Below, one piece after another: positions 25,173 through 32,841 of a stretch of 35,587 nucleotides of DNA. Position numbers and translations under genes: made by a program. How positions within the stretch are numbered: the first letter of the stretch is position 1; each line of letters starts with the position of its first letter. Below the pieces are notes generated by a model. The model made no database searches, was not told where the DNA came from, and saw only the letters and a list, made by a program, of their open reading frames with translations. This DNA comes from Gammaproteobacteria bacterium (GTDB lineage: Bacteria > Pseudomonadota > Gammaproteobacteria > GCA-002705445 > GCA-002716945), in assembly GCA_002718845.1 (NCBI GenBank), contig PBFS01000002.1:1-35587 (forward strand). The letters run 5' to 3'.

Positions 25173-26500
25173 CTTTAGAGAATACATTAAACTCAATTAG
25201 TAGTTTTATTTGGGGACCAATAACTCTTTTCTTCCTTTTAGGTGTTGGTATTTATTTAATGATTGGATTACACGCTTATCCAATTAAAAACCTCAAACAC
25301 GGTTTTAAAGTATTATTTAAGAAATCTGATGATAAAGATGATGGAGATATTTCGTCATTTGAATCCTTAATGACTGCATTATCTGCAACTGTAGGCACAG
25401 GTAACATAGCAGGCGTTGCAACTGCTATTTTTCTAGGTGGGCCAGGTGCTATTTTTTGGATGTGGATAACAGCATTATTTGGCATGGCTACAAAATATGC
25501 TGAAGCTTTTCTAGCAATATATTTTAGGGAAAAAAATACATCTGGAAATTATGTGGGTGGGCCAATGTATTATATTAAGAATGGTTTAAACCAAAAATAT
25601 CATTTCCTTGCTTATTTATTTGCTTTTTTTGGTATGATTGCAGCTTTTGGTATTGGCAATGGTGTTCAAGCTAATTCAGTTGCGCAAGTTTTATCATCGG
25701 AATTTAATATTTCTCAAATAACAATTGGTTTTACAATTGCAATTCTTGTAATGCTTGTGATATTAGGCGGAATAAAAAGTATTGGGAAAACCGCAGCTCA
25801 ATTAGTACCTATAATGTCAGCTATATATATATTGGGGGGTTTATATATAATTTTTATAAATATTTCTATCGTGCCTGATATTTTCTTATTAATTGTCAAC
25901 TCTGCTTTTACAACAACTGCTGCAACCGGAGGTTTTGCTGGAGCAACAATTTGGATGGCAATAAGGTTTGGTGTCTCTAGAGGTGTTTTTTCTAACGAAG
26001 CAGGTTTGGGTAGTTCTCCAATAGCTCATGCGGCTGCCAAAACTAATAACCCTGTTAAACAAGGATCAATATCAATGCTGGAACCATTAATAGATACTTT
26101 GGTTGTATGTACAATTACTGCTTTTGTAATTTTAATTAGTAATAGCTGGCTATCAGGAATAAATGGTGCTTCTTTAACTTCGCTAGCATTTAATGAAGGC
26201 CTGCCTGGTCTAGGTAAATATATTGTGATTATCGGATTAGTTCTTTTTGCTTTTAGCACAATAATAGGATGGAGTTATTATGGAGAAAAATGTGCTGAAT
26301 TTATTTTTGGTGAAGGTATAACTACTATATATCGAGTTTTATGGATAATAGTTATTCCTGTAGGTGCTACAATAGAATTAAATTTAATATGGCTAATAGC
26401 AGATATTATGAATGGTTTAATGGCGCTACCAAATTTAATTGCATTAATATTATTAAGTCCAATTGTTTTCTCTAAAACAAAAAGTTTATTAAATAAATAA
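25169..26500 (+). CDS. alanine/glycine:cation symporter (AGCS family)
   Basis: The 443 aa protein has about ten or eleven membrane spans and the AGCS signature at about 70-90 (ALSATVGTGNIAGVATAI), followed by GGPGAIFWMWITALFGMATKYAE (two blocks around 91-112). AGCS proteins import alanine or glycine with Na+ or H+; the exact substrate cannot be told from sequence. It lies between the unknown 384 aa gene (4-bp overlap) and nadC (1-bp gap). If Na+-driven, it would use the gradient that the downstream Mrp complex can maintain. Confidence 0.9.
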   Translation: MTLENTLNSISSFIWGPITLFFLLGVGIYLMIGLHAYPIKNLKHGFKVLFKKSDDKDDGDISSFESLMTALSATVGTGNIAGVATAIFLGGPGAIFWMWITALFGMATKYAEAFLAIYFREKNTSGNYVGGPMYYIKNGLNQKYHFLAYLFAFFGMIAAFGIGNGVQANSVAQVLSSEFNISQITIGFTIAILVMLVILGGIKSIGKTAAQLVPIMSAIYILGGLYIIFINISIVPDIFLLIVNSAFTTTAATGGFAGATIWMAIRFGVSRGVFSNEAGLGSSPIAHAAAKTNNPVKQGSISMLEPLIDTLVVCTITAFVILISNSWLSGINGASLTSLAFNEGLPGLGKYIVIIGLVLFAFSTIIGWSYYGEKCAEFIFGEGITTIYRVLWIIVIPVGATIELNLIWLIADIMNGLMALPNLIALILLSPIVFSKTKSLLNK

Positions 26501-26501
26501 A

Positions 26502-27329
26502 GTGAAATTAACAGCTACAGAAAAAAAACTTTTGCAAATACATGTTCAATCATCATTGTCTGAAGATTGTGTGAAAAAAGATATTACAAGCAGTTTACTA
26601 AATAAAATAGAAGTTAGCGCAGTCATAATCTTTAAAGAAGAAGGGGTGCTATGTGGAATAGATTGGGTGAATGAAGTATTTAAAAAAGTGAACTCTAAAA
26701 TAAAAATAAAATGGCTATACAAAGATGGGGATTTTATTAAAAAAAATAAAACAGTATGCATCATAAAAGGTAATAATAAATCGATTCTAACAGCTGAAAG
26801 AACGGCATTAAATTTTTTACAAACATTGTCTGGAATATGTAGTAATATCAAAAAATATCAAGATCAAATAAAAAATAAAAATATTAAACTTTTATATACA
26901 AGAAAAATAGTGCCTGGCTGGAAATATGCCATTGGCAATATTTGTAGTCTTATGTGTTGTAAACCTCATAGATCTAATCTTCAAGAGTCTATTTTAATTA
27001 AAGAAAATCACCTAAAATTTATAAAAAATATTGAGCAATATGTCAGAATAGCTAAAAAATCAAAAAAATTAATCATAGCTGAGGCAAAAACATTATCTGA
27101 ATTAAAATTGTTCAATAATTTAAAGCTAAATAGAATCTTATTAGACAACTTTACACCCAACCAAGTGAAAAAAGCTGTCAAGCTATCCAAGAGCACACCT
27201 ATTGAAATATCTGGAAATATTACTATAAAAAACATAAAAAATTATGCAATTAAAGGTGTGTCATTTATCTCTGTTGGTGCATTAACTAAAAATATCCATG
27301 CATTGAATATATCGTTACTCGTACGGTAA
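26502..27329 (+). CDS. nadC: nicotinate-nucleotide pyrophosphorylase (quinolinate phosphoribosyltransferase), divergent
   Basis: NadC turns quinolinate and PRPP into nicotinate mononucleotide, releasing CO2 and pyrophosphate. The start is GTG at 26502. The 275 aa protein keeps the important residues: R100 (AERTALNFLQTLSG), R134 and K135 (YTRKIVPG), H156 and R157, K167 and H170 (LIKENH), E194 (IIAEAKT) and D215 (ILLDNF). The glycine-rich turn usually found before the HR pair (GGGxxHR) is replaced by CCKPHR, and the alpha helix before it is altered too. ModD-like relatives are possible but keep the GGG turn. It ends 36 bp before mrpE. Confidence 0.8.
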   Translation: MKLTATEKKLLQIHVQSSLSEDCVKKDITSSLLNKIEVSAVIIFKEEGVLCGIDWVNEVFKKVNSKIKIKWLYKDGDFIKKNKTVCIIKGNNKSILTAERTALNFLQTLSGICSNIKKYQDQIKNKNIKLLYTRKIVPGWKYAIGNICSLMCCKPHRSNLQESILIKENHLKFIKNIEQYVRIAKKSKKLIIAEAKTLSELKLFNNLKLNRILLDNFTPNQVKKAVKLSKSTPIEISGNITIKNIKNYAIKGVSFISVGALTKNIHALNISLLVR

Positions 27330-27365
27330 TATGGTTAAAATAAAATATTCTATATATAATAAGGT

Positions 27366-27893
27366 ATGAATAATTCTTACAGCCAAAGAAATCATTTACT
27401 AAAAGTCTTTATTCTCATCTTTGTTTTTTGGTTTTTACTATCTGGTATGACCAATTTATTCATGATTATACTTGGTTTATTATCATCCTTCTTTGTTGTA
27501 TGGATTATAAATAAAATGGATTTAGTTGATCACGAAGTGAGTTTCCATAATTTTAGCATTAGCAAACTAATTATGTACTTTTTCTGGTTGCTGCGTGAAA
27601 TTATAATTTCTAATTTGAAGGTATGTTTATGTATTGTTGCTCCTAACAAAAAAATAAATCCAGAAATTATAAAAATTAAATCAAGCCAAAATTCTGAATT
27701 TGCTAATGTTCTATATGCAAACTCTATTACTCTGACGCCTGGGACCGTAACTATAGATGTAGATAAAAATAACTTTACAGTTCATACCCTTGATGCTCAA
27801 TTTAAAGAATCGTTAGAAACAAATATTATGGATGAGAAAATTTTATCTACAGAGCAGAATGTAAATAACAAAGGGAAGGGAGAAAATGATTGA
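27366..27893 (+). CDS. mrpE: Mrp antiporter subunit E
   Basis: First gene of the Mrp (multisubunit cation/proton antiporter) operon. The 175 aa protein matches MrpE/MnhE in length and has two or three spans at the N-terminus (about 14-50), then the cytoplasmic domain with SNLKVCLCIVAP (about 80-90) and the TLTPGTVTIDVDKN block (about 121-134), which is diagnostic of MrpE. A very short gap from nadC leaves open whether it has its own promoter; a TATAAT ends only 5 bp before the ATG. mrpF starts within its last 8 bp. Confidence 0.92.
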   Translation: MNNSYSQRNHLLKVFILIFVFWFLLSGMTNLFMIILGLLSSFFVVWIINKMDLVDHEVSFHNFSISKLIMYFFWLLREIIISNLKVCLCIVAPNKKINPEIIKIKSSQNSEFANVLYANSITLTPGTVTIDVDKNNFTVHTLDAQFKESLETNIMDEKILSTEQNVNNKGKGEND

Positions 27894-28152
27894 AGCTAAT
27901 ATTATAGTTATTGCATTAATTTCAATTGCACTTCTAATGTCTATATTTAGATTTATTTTTGCTGAAGAGATTTATACAAAAATTCTTGCCACTAATTTAA
28001 TTGGAACAAAAATTGTTTTATTAATTTTATTATCCGGAACATTATCTGTGGAAAAAGATTTTACTGACATTGCTTTAGTTTATGCTCTAATTAATTTTAT
28101 ATCAACAATAGTAATTTTAAAATATTATGAAGATAGGGAAAAACATCAATGA
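27886..28152 (+). CDS. mrpF: Mrp antiporter subunit F
   Basis: This 88 aa protein has three membrane helices (about 5-22, 35-50 and 60-80), the size and pattern of MrpF/PhaF. The ATNLIGTKIVLLILLSG block matches the family. A strong SD (AGGGAG) lies in the 3' end of mrpE and the start overlaps mrpE by 8 bp. Confidence 0.9.
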   Translation: MIEANIIVIALISIALLMSIFRFIFAEEIYTKILATNLIGTKIVLLILLSGTLSVEKDFTDIALVYALINFISTIVILKYYEDREKHQ

Positions 28153-28439
28153 GTATGATTGAAGTTATATTATTAATTTTGGGTGGATTGACTGCTCTGA
28201 TTGGAACAATTGGCTGTTTTAAATTTAAAGATTTCTTATCTCGAACTCATGCTGCTTCTGTAGTTGATACATTTTCAACTTTATTAATTATTTTATCTTT
28301 AATAATTCATAATGGTCTTACTTTATTAAGTATAAAACTTTTTCTTATATTAATTTTTTTATATATTACTGGCAGCACTGCTATACATGCACTAACACAA
28401 GCTTTTTTAAAATTTGGTAAAAATGAAATAACAAAATAA
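28149..28439 (+). CDS. mrpG: Mrp antiporter subunit G
   Basis: A 96 aa protein with three helices. The early GCFKFKDFLSRTHAASVVDT corresponds to the MrpG/PhaG signature (rmyDrlHa...). It overlaps mrpF by 4 bp, and its stop TAA shares one base with the ATG of the next gene. ITGSTAIHALTQAFLKFG (about 75-92) is also family-typical. Confidence 0.9.
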   Translation: MSMIEVILLILGGLTALIGTIGCFKFKDFLSRTHAASVVDTFSTLLIILSLIIHNGLTLLSIKLFLILIFLYITGSTAIHALTQAFLKFGKNEITK

Positions 28440-28969
28440 TGACTATTACACTATTATATATTCTGCTATCTATCTTAATTATAATTTCTATGTATGTAAT
28501 GATTAGTAGAAATTTATTTTCAGTTATTATATCTACAACAATATTCAGTATGATTTGTGCTCTTATATTTTTACTATTAGATGCAATAGATGTTTCATTA
28601 ACCGAAGCAGCGGTTGGTGCGGGTATTTCGACAATTTTATTTTTAAGCACAATAAGATATGTGGATATTATTGCAGCAGATACTAAAAAAAATACTGTGC
28701 CAATTGTAATATTATTTTTTTTACTGTTAATGTCAATGAGTGTGTTAATTTATGATTTGCCAGAACTTGGCAAGGTAGATGTTGCAAATAATTCTCAAGC
28801 TACTAAATACTATATTCATCATTCTAAAACAGAGATGGGCGTGCCAAATGTTGTAACCTCTGTATTGGCTGGCTATAGAGGTTTTGATACTTTGGGTGAG
28901 GTCATTGTTATTTTTATAGCTGGTATATCTGTATTAGGGATACTTAGAAATAATAAGAGGGGAATATGA
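28439..28969 (+). CDS. free-standing MrpA C-terminal module (DUF4040/MbhD-MbhE like)
   Basis: The 176 aa protein corresponds to the part of MrpA that follows the antiporter domain. AIDVSLTEAAVGAGISTILFL (positions about 48-68, split by the helix break) is the DUF4040/MbhD block, and VPNVVTSVLAGYRGFDTLGE (about 136-155) is the MbhE/MrpA C-terminal block. In Bacillus MrpA these are fused; here they form a separate gene, as in membrane-bound hydrogenases and 'split' Mrp operons. It starts by TAATG overlap with mrpG and ends by ATGA overlap with mrpB. Confidence 0.85.
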   Translation: MTITLLYILLSILIIISMYVMISRNLFSVIISTTIFSMICALIFLLLDAIDVSLTEAAVGAGISTILFLSTIRYVDIIAADTKKNTVPIVILFFLLLMSMSVLIYDLPELGKVDVANNSQATKYYIHHSKTEMGVPNVVTSVLAGYRGFDTLGEVIVIFIAGISVLGILRNNKRGI

Positions 28970-29388
28970 AACATCATACAATACCGAGAATTGTAACTAA
29001 ATTAATAATACCTTTAATATTACTTTTTGGGTTATATATACAATTTCATGGAGACTATTCAGCTGGCGGAGGATTTCAAGCTGGGGTAATTATAGCTTCA
29101 GGTTTCATATTATATAACATTATTTTTGGGTTAGAAGTTGGGCTTTCTATTCTAAGTATAAATATGACAAAAAATTTAATGGCTATTGGTATATTGCTTT
29201 ATATTGCAGTTGGTTTTATGGGAATTATTCAAGGTTTAAATTTTTTAGAATATAATGCTCTGCTAGATTCCTCTAAACAAGGTCAACTACTAGGAATATT
29301 TCTTGTAGAGCTAGGAGTTGGTCTAACAGTCAGTAACGTTATGATTTTAATTTTTTATTCTTTTAATAATCTAGGCGGAAAATTATAA
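28966..29388 (+). CDS. mrpB: Mrp antiporter subunit B
   Basis: The 140 aa protein is a complete MnhB domain with four helices. GLYIQFHGDYSAGGGFQAGV (about 22-41) is the MrpB signature (hG....GGGFqgG). It overlaps the preceding module by 4 bp and mrpC by 1 bp. Confidence 0.92.
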   Translation: MKHHTIPRIVTKLIIPLILLFGLYIQFHGDYSAGGGFQAGVIIASGFILYNIIFGLEVGLSILSINMTKNLMAIGILLYIAVGFMGIIQGLNFLEYNALLDSSKQGQLLGIFLVELGVGLTVSNVMILIFYSFNNLGGKL

Positions 29389-29711
29389 TGCTTTATGTAT
29401 TAAATATGACATTATTTCTCATTGGTCTTTTTATTATCATTAGAGAATCTAATCTAATAAAAAAGGTAATAGGTTTAAATATATTTCAATCATCAGTATT
29501 TATATTTTATATACTAATAAGCAAGGTTGAAGGAGGTGTTCCACCTATAATAAGCGCTGATCAATCTATATATTCTAATCCTTTGCCACATGTACTAATT
29601 CTTACAGCAATTGTCGTGAGTATTGCAACTACTAGCTTGGCATTAGCTTTAATTATTAAAATTAAAGATAAATATGGAACTATTGAGGAAGATGATATTG
29701 ACTTAGGCTAA
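29388..29711 (+). CDS. mrpC: Mrp antiporter subunit C (NuoK-like)
   Basis: A 107 aa protein with three helices, homologous to complex I NuoK. KKVIGLNIFQSSVFIF (about 25-40) and DPLPHVLILTAIVV-like NPLPHVLILTAIVVSIAT (about 64-81) are the MrpC motifs. The acidic tail EEDDIDLG is hydrophilic. Stop and next start are 3 bp apart. Confidence 0.92.
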   Translation: MLYVLNMTLFLIGLFIIIRESNLIKKVIGLNIFQSSVFIFYILISKVEGGVPPIISADQSIYSNPLPHVLILTAIVVSIATTSLALALIIKIKDKYGTIEEDDIDLG

Positions 29712-29714
29712 CTT

Positions 29715-31190
29715 ATGAATCAAATACCTATATTAATAATAACACTACCTTTGCTTTTAACTCCTATTCTTTTACTTATAAGAAAGATTAATATTGTTTA
29801 TGTCCTTACTTTAGTTATATCTTTAATTAATATAATTCTAATTTTAACCTTGGGCATAGAAGTATACAATAATGGCAATATTATCTATGAACTTGGAGGG
29901 TGGCCTGCTCCGATAGGCATTAGGCTGAATGCGGACTTATTGTCTTGTTACTTTTTAACATTTATAAATGTAATGAGTTTTTTATGTTTAGTGTCAAGTA
30001 AAAATATTATAAAGCATCAAATCCATGAGGATAACTTATACCTTTTTTACATTGCTTGGTTATTATGTAATATTGGATTTTCAGGCATTGTACTGACAGA
30101 TGATATATTTAATTTATTTGTATTCTTAGAAATTTCTTCTTTATCCAGTTACTTTCTTATTTCTCAAGCTAACTATAAAGGATCTCTTCTTGCCGCCATA
30201 CAGTATTTATTTATTGGAAGCATAGGCGCTGTATTCATACTTTTGGCAATAGGTATTTTATATGCTCACACGGGTACACTAAACATGCATGATTTGGCAA
30301 TGAAGATTGGACAAGCAAAATTTTCGAAATCAATTATATTTTCTCTAGGATTGTTACTAGCAGGTATTGGAATTAAATCTGCTTTATTTCCCCTGCATGG
30401 TTGGTTAATAAAAACATATGCTTATGCGCCATCTATCGTAACCACCTATTTTTCAGGTACTTCAACAAAAATCGGAATATATATTCTTTTAAGGGTTTTC
30501 TTAGATATTCTTAATTCTATTAGCCCCCTTGAATATTATAAACTAGCGCAATTTATACTATTTATATCACTTCTGGGTGTATTATTGTCTACTTTTTATG
30601 CGGTCAAACAACAGGAAGTAAAAAAGATGCTCGCATATTCTAGTGTGGCTCAGCTCGGTTATATAATCATTGCTATTATGTTATTAATTCCTGATGGCCT
30701 AACGGCGTCGTTGATACACGTTGTTAATCACTCAATAATTAAAACAGGTTTATTTTTAATAATTGCGATAATTTTTATAAACAACCAAAATGTAATGATT
30801 GAAGATTTATCTGGATTAGGGAAAAAATATCCAATATTAATGAGTTGTTTTGTTGTATTAGGTTTTGGTCTAATTGGGCTTCCAATAACATCAGGTTTCA
30901 TTAGTAAGTGGTATCTTGTTACTGCCATGCTTAAATCAGAATATTGGTATTTTACATTTATCGTACTACTGACTTCATTTATGACTTTATTTTATGTTTG
31001 GGCGTTAATAGAAAAAATATATTTTGCAACTAATAATAATTCTAGTGCGGTTAATAATATATCGATTTATCAAATTTTCTGTGTTATTACACTAACTATA
31101 ATGACCATATATTTAGGGTTAGAAACTTCCCTCACTTCCGGTATAGCTCAAAACATAAGCAGTGACTTTTATAGGATTATAGAAAAATGA
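29715..31190 (+). CDS. mrpD: Mrp antiporter subunit D, first antiporter-type subunit
   Basis: The 491 aa protein is a Proton_antipo_M (NuoL/M/N-like) membrane subunit with about 14 helices. The TM5 glutamate is visible in FVFLEISSLSSY, the TM7 lysine in GIKSALFPLHGWL, and a later lysine-bearing broken helix in KQQEVKKMLAYSSVAQLGYI. GLIGLPITSGFISKWYL is the conserved half-channel block. It is the best match to a classical MrpD. It overlaps the next gene by 4 bp. Confidence 0.9.
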   Translation: MNQIPILIITLPLLLTPILLLIRKINIVYVLTLVISLINIILILTLGIEVYNNGNIIYELGGWPAPIGIRLNADLLSCYFLTFINVMSFLCLVSSKNIIKHQIHEDNLYLFYIAWLLCNIGFSGIVLTDDIFNLFVFLEISSLSSYFLISQANYKGSLLAAIQYLFIGSIGAVFILLAIGILYAHTGTLNMHDLAMKIGQAKFSKSIIFSLGLLLAGIGIKSALFPLHGWLIKTYAYAPSIVTTYFSGTSTKIGIYILLRVFLDILNSISPLEYYKLAQFILFISLLGVLLSTFYAVKQQEVKKMLAYSSVAQLGYIIIAIMLLIPDGLTASLIHVVNHSIIKTGLFLIIAIIFINNQNVMIEDLSGLGKKYPILMSCFVVLGFGLIGLPITSGFISKWYLVTAMLKSEYWYFTFIVLLTSFMTLFYVWALIEKIYFATNNNSSAVNNISIYQIFCVITLTIMTIYLGLETSLTSGIAQNISSDFYRIIEK

Positions 31191-32629
31191 TATTAATGAT
31201 TCCGCATTTATCTTTTTTATTATTTAGCATATTTTTATTATATTTAATAAGAAATAAATCTTCTGCGGGTTTAATTCATATATTAGTTAGCTTTATTTCT
31301 TTTCTCTTTGCAATATATACATTAATTAATAAAAATATATTCTTATACAAAGAAATAAATGTGATTGAAGTTTTAGAAAATATAACAATTTCATTCAATT
31401 TAGATTATTTGGGGTTAGTTTTTCTTATTGTCTCTAATGGTTTATGGTTTATGACATCTATATATACTAATAGGTACTTGAAATTAAATAATTATCAAAG
31501 CCATGGAAAATTTTTTATTTTCTTCTTGATTTCAATGATGTCAACAAATGCAATCATATACTCTGCCAATCTCTTTACTACTTTTATTTTTTATGAAATC
31601 TTAACAATTGCCACTTACCCATTAGTAACCTTTAAATCAGATGAGAAATCTATTTCATCTGGTAAAAAATACCTATATTATCTTTTGGGTACATCGATAA
31701 TATTTTTGTTGCCTGCCATTATTATTACCTATAATGTAACCGGAACTCTGACATATACAGAAAATGGTATTTTCCCTACATATGATTCCAATTTAATAAA
31801 TATTCTAATCATTTTATTTTTATTCGGAGTTGCAAAAAGCGCAATCATGCCTTTTCATAAATGGCTTCCTACAGCAATGGTTGCTCCAACACCGGTAAGC
31901 GCATTACTACATGCTGTAGCTGTAGTTAAGTCAGGTGTTTACATTCTAATAAAAATAATTATTTATATATTTGGACTAAATGTTCTGAAAAATACAGGCT
32001 CTGATTTATTCATACTATTTGCATCACTTACAATTATACTGTCATCAATAATTGCTTTAAAGCAAGATAGTATAAAATTACGTTTGGCATACTCTACAAT
32101 TGGACAGCTTTCGTATATTATTTTAGGGGTCGCAATTTTAGCACCATATTCGATTTTAGCTTCTGTCTTACATATTATTTTTCATGCTTTAGGGAAAATT
32201 ACCCTCTTTTTGGCATCAGGTTCTATTACAACTCAAACAGGTATAAAAAATGTAACCGATATGGATGGCTTATCATCTCGTTTGCCGTATACATGTTTAT
32301 TAATGTCCCTAGGTGCATTTATTATGGTAGGTTTGCCTCCGACCATTGGCTTTATTAGCAAATGGTATTTAGTTATTGGGATAATTGAATCAAATAAATT
32401 ATATTTACTAACAATAATCATTGTTAGCACTATTTTAAATGCAAGTTATTACTTTCCTATAATTTATAGATCATACTTTATGCCCAAAAATATACGTTCA
32501 AAAGTGAAGAATGAAGAAGATATGCAATTAATTACACCTGTTATTATTATTGGTTTAATTTCTATAATTTTATTTTTTAATCTAGATTCAATTATAATGT
32601 TTCTTGAAGAGAGTATAATTTTAAAATGA
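31187..32629 (+). CDS. second antiporter-type subunit (MrpD/NuoM-like)
   Basis: The 480 aa protein is also Proton_antipo_M. It has the TM5 glutamate in FIFYEILTIATYPLV, the TM7 lysine in GVAKSAIMPFHKWLPTAM, and APTPVSALLHAVAVVKSG (two histidine/lysine-rich parts), close to the MrpA/NuoL-M consensus. It may stand in for the antiporter domain of MrpA, which is otherwise missing. The C-terminus is short compared with MrpA. It overlaps the small gene at 32626 by 4 bp. Confidence 0.87.
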   Translation: MILMIPHLSFLLFSIFLLYLIRNKSSAGLIHILVSFISFLFAIYTLINKNIFLYKEINVIEVLENITISFNLDYLGLVFLIVSNGLWFMTSIYTNRYLKLNNYQSHGKFFIFFLISMMSTNAIIYSANLFTTFIFYEILTIATYPLVTFKSDEKSISSGKKYLYYLLGTSIIFLLPAIIITYNVTGTLTYTENGIFPTYDSNLINILIILFLFGVAKSAIMPFHKWLPTAMVAPTPVSALLHAVAVVKSGVYILIKIIIYIFGLNVLKNTGSDLFILFASLTIILSSIIALKQDSIKLRLAYSTIGQLSYIILGVAILAPYSILASVLHIIFHALGKITLFLASGSITTQTGIKNVTDMDGLSSRLPYTCLLMSLGAFIMVGLPPTIGFISKWYLVIGIIESNKLYLLTIIIVSTILNASYYFPIIYRSYFMPKNIRSKVKNEEDMQLITPVIIIGLISIILFFNLDSIIMFLEESIILK

Positions 32630-32841
32630 AAACACGTAAAAATATAATCTATATTCTCTTTGTTTTTGTAAATATCACGCCTTATTTATATTCCTTTTAC
32701 GATTTTAAAAAAATTCATTTTGGAATAGATAATATTATTGGCTTTTATCCAATTTATGGTTTTCTAGCATGTATGGGATTAATTATTATAGCCAAAGCTT
32801 TTTCATTAATTTTTAAAAAGGATGACACATATTATGATTAG
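32626..32841 (+). CDS. 71-aa membrane protein inside the Mrp operon
   Basis: The peptide has two hydrophobic helices (about 6-24 and 37-62), joined by a polar loop (FYDFKKIHFGIDN), and ends in a charged tail (FKKDDTYYD). It starts in the stop of the second antiporter subunit and its last 20 bp overlap the third. The coupling shows that it is made with the complex. I do not recognise a family; it may be an accessory subunit or assembly factor. Confidence 0.7.
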   Translation: MKTRKNIIYILFVFVNITPYLYSFYDFKKIHFGIDNIIGFYPIYGFLACMGLIIIAKAFSLIFKKDDTYYD

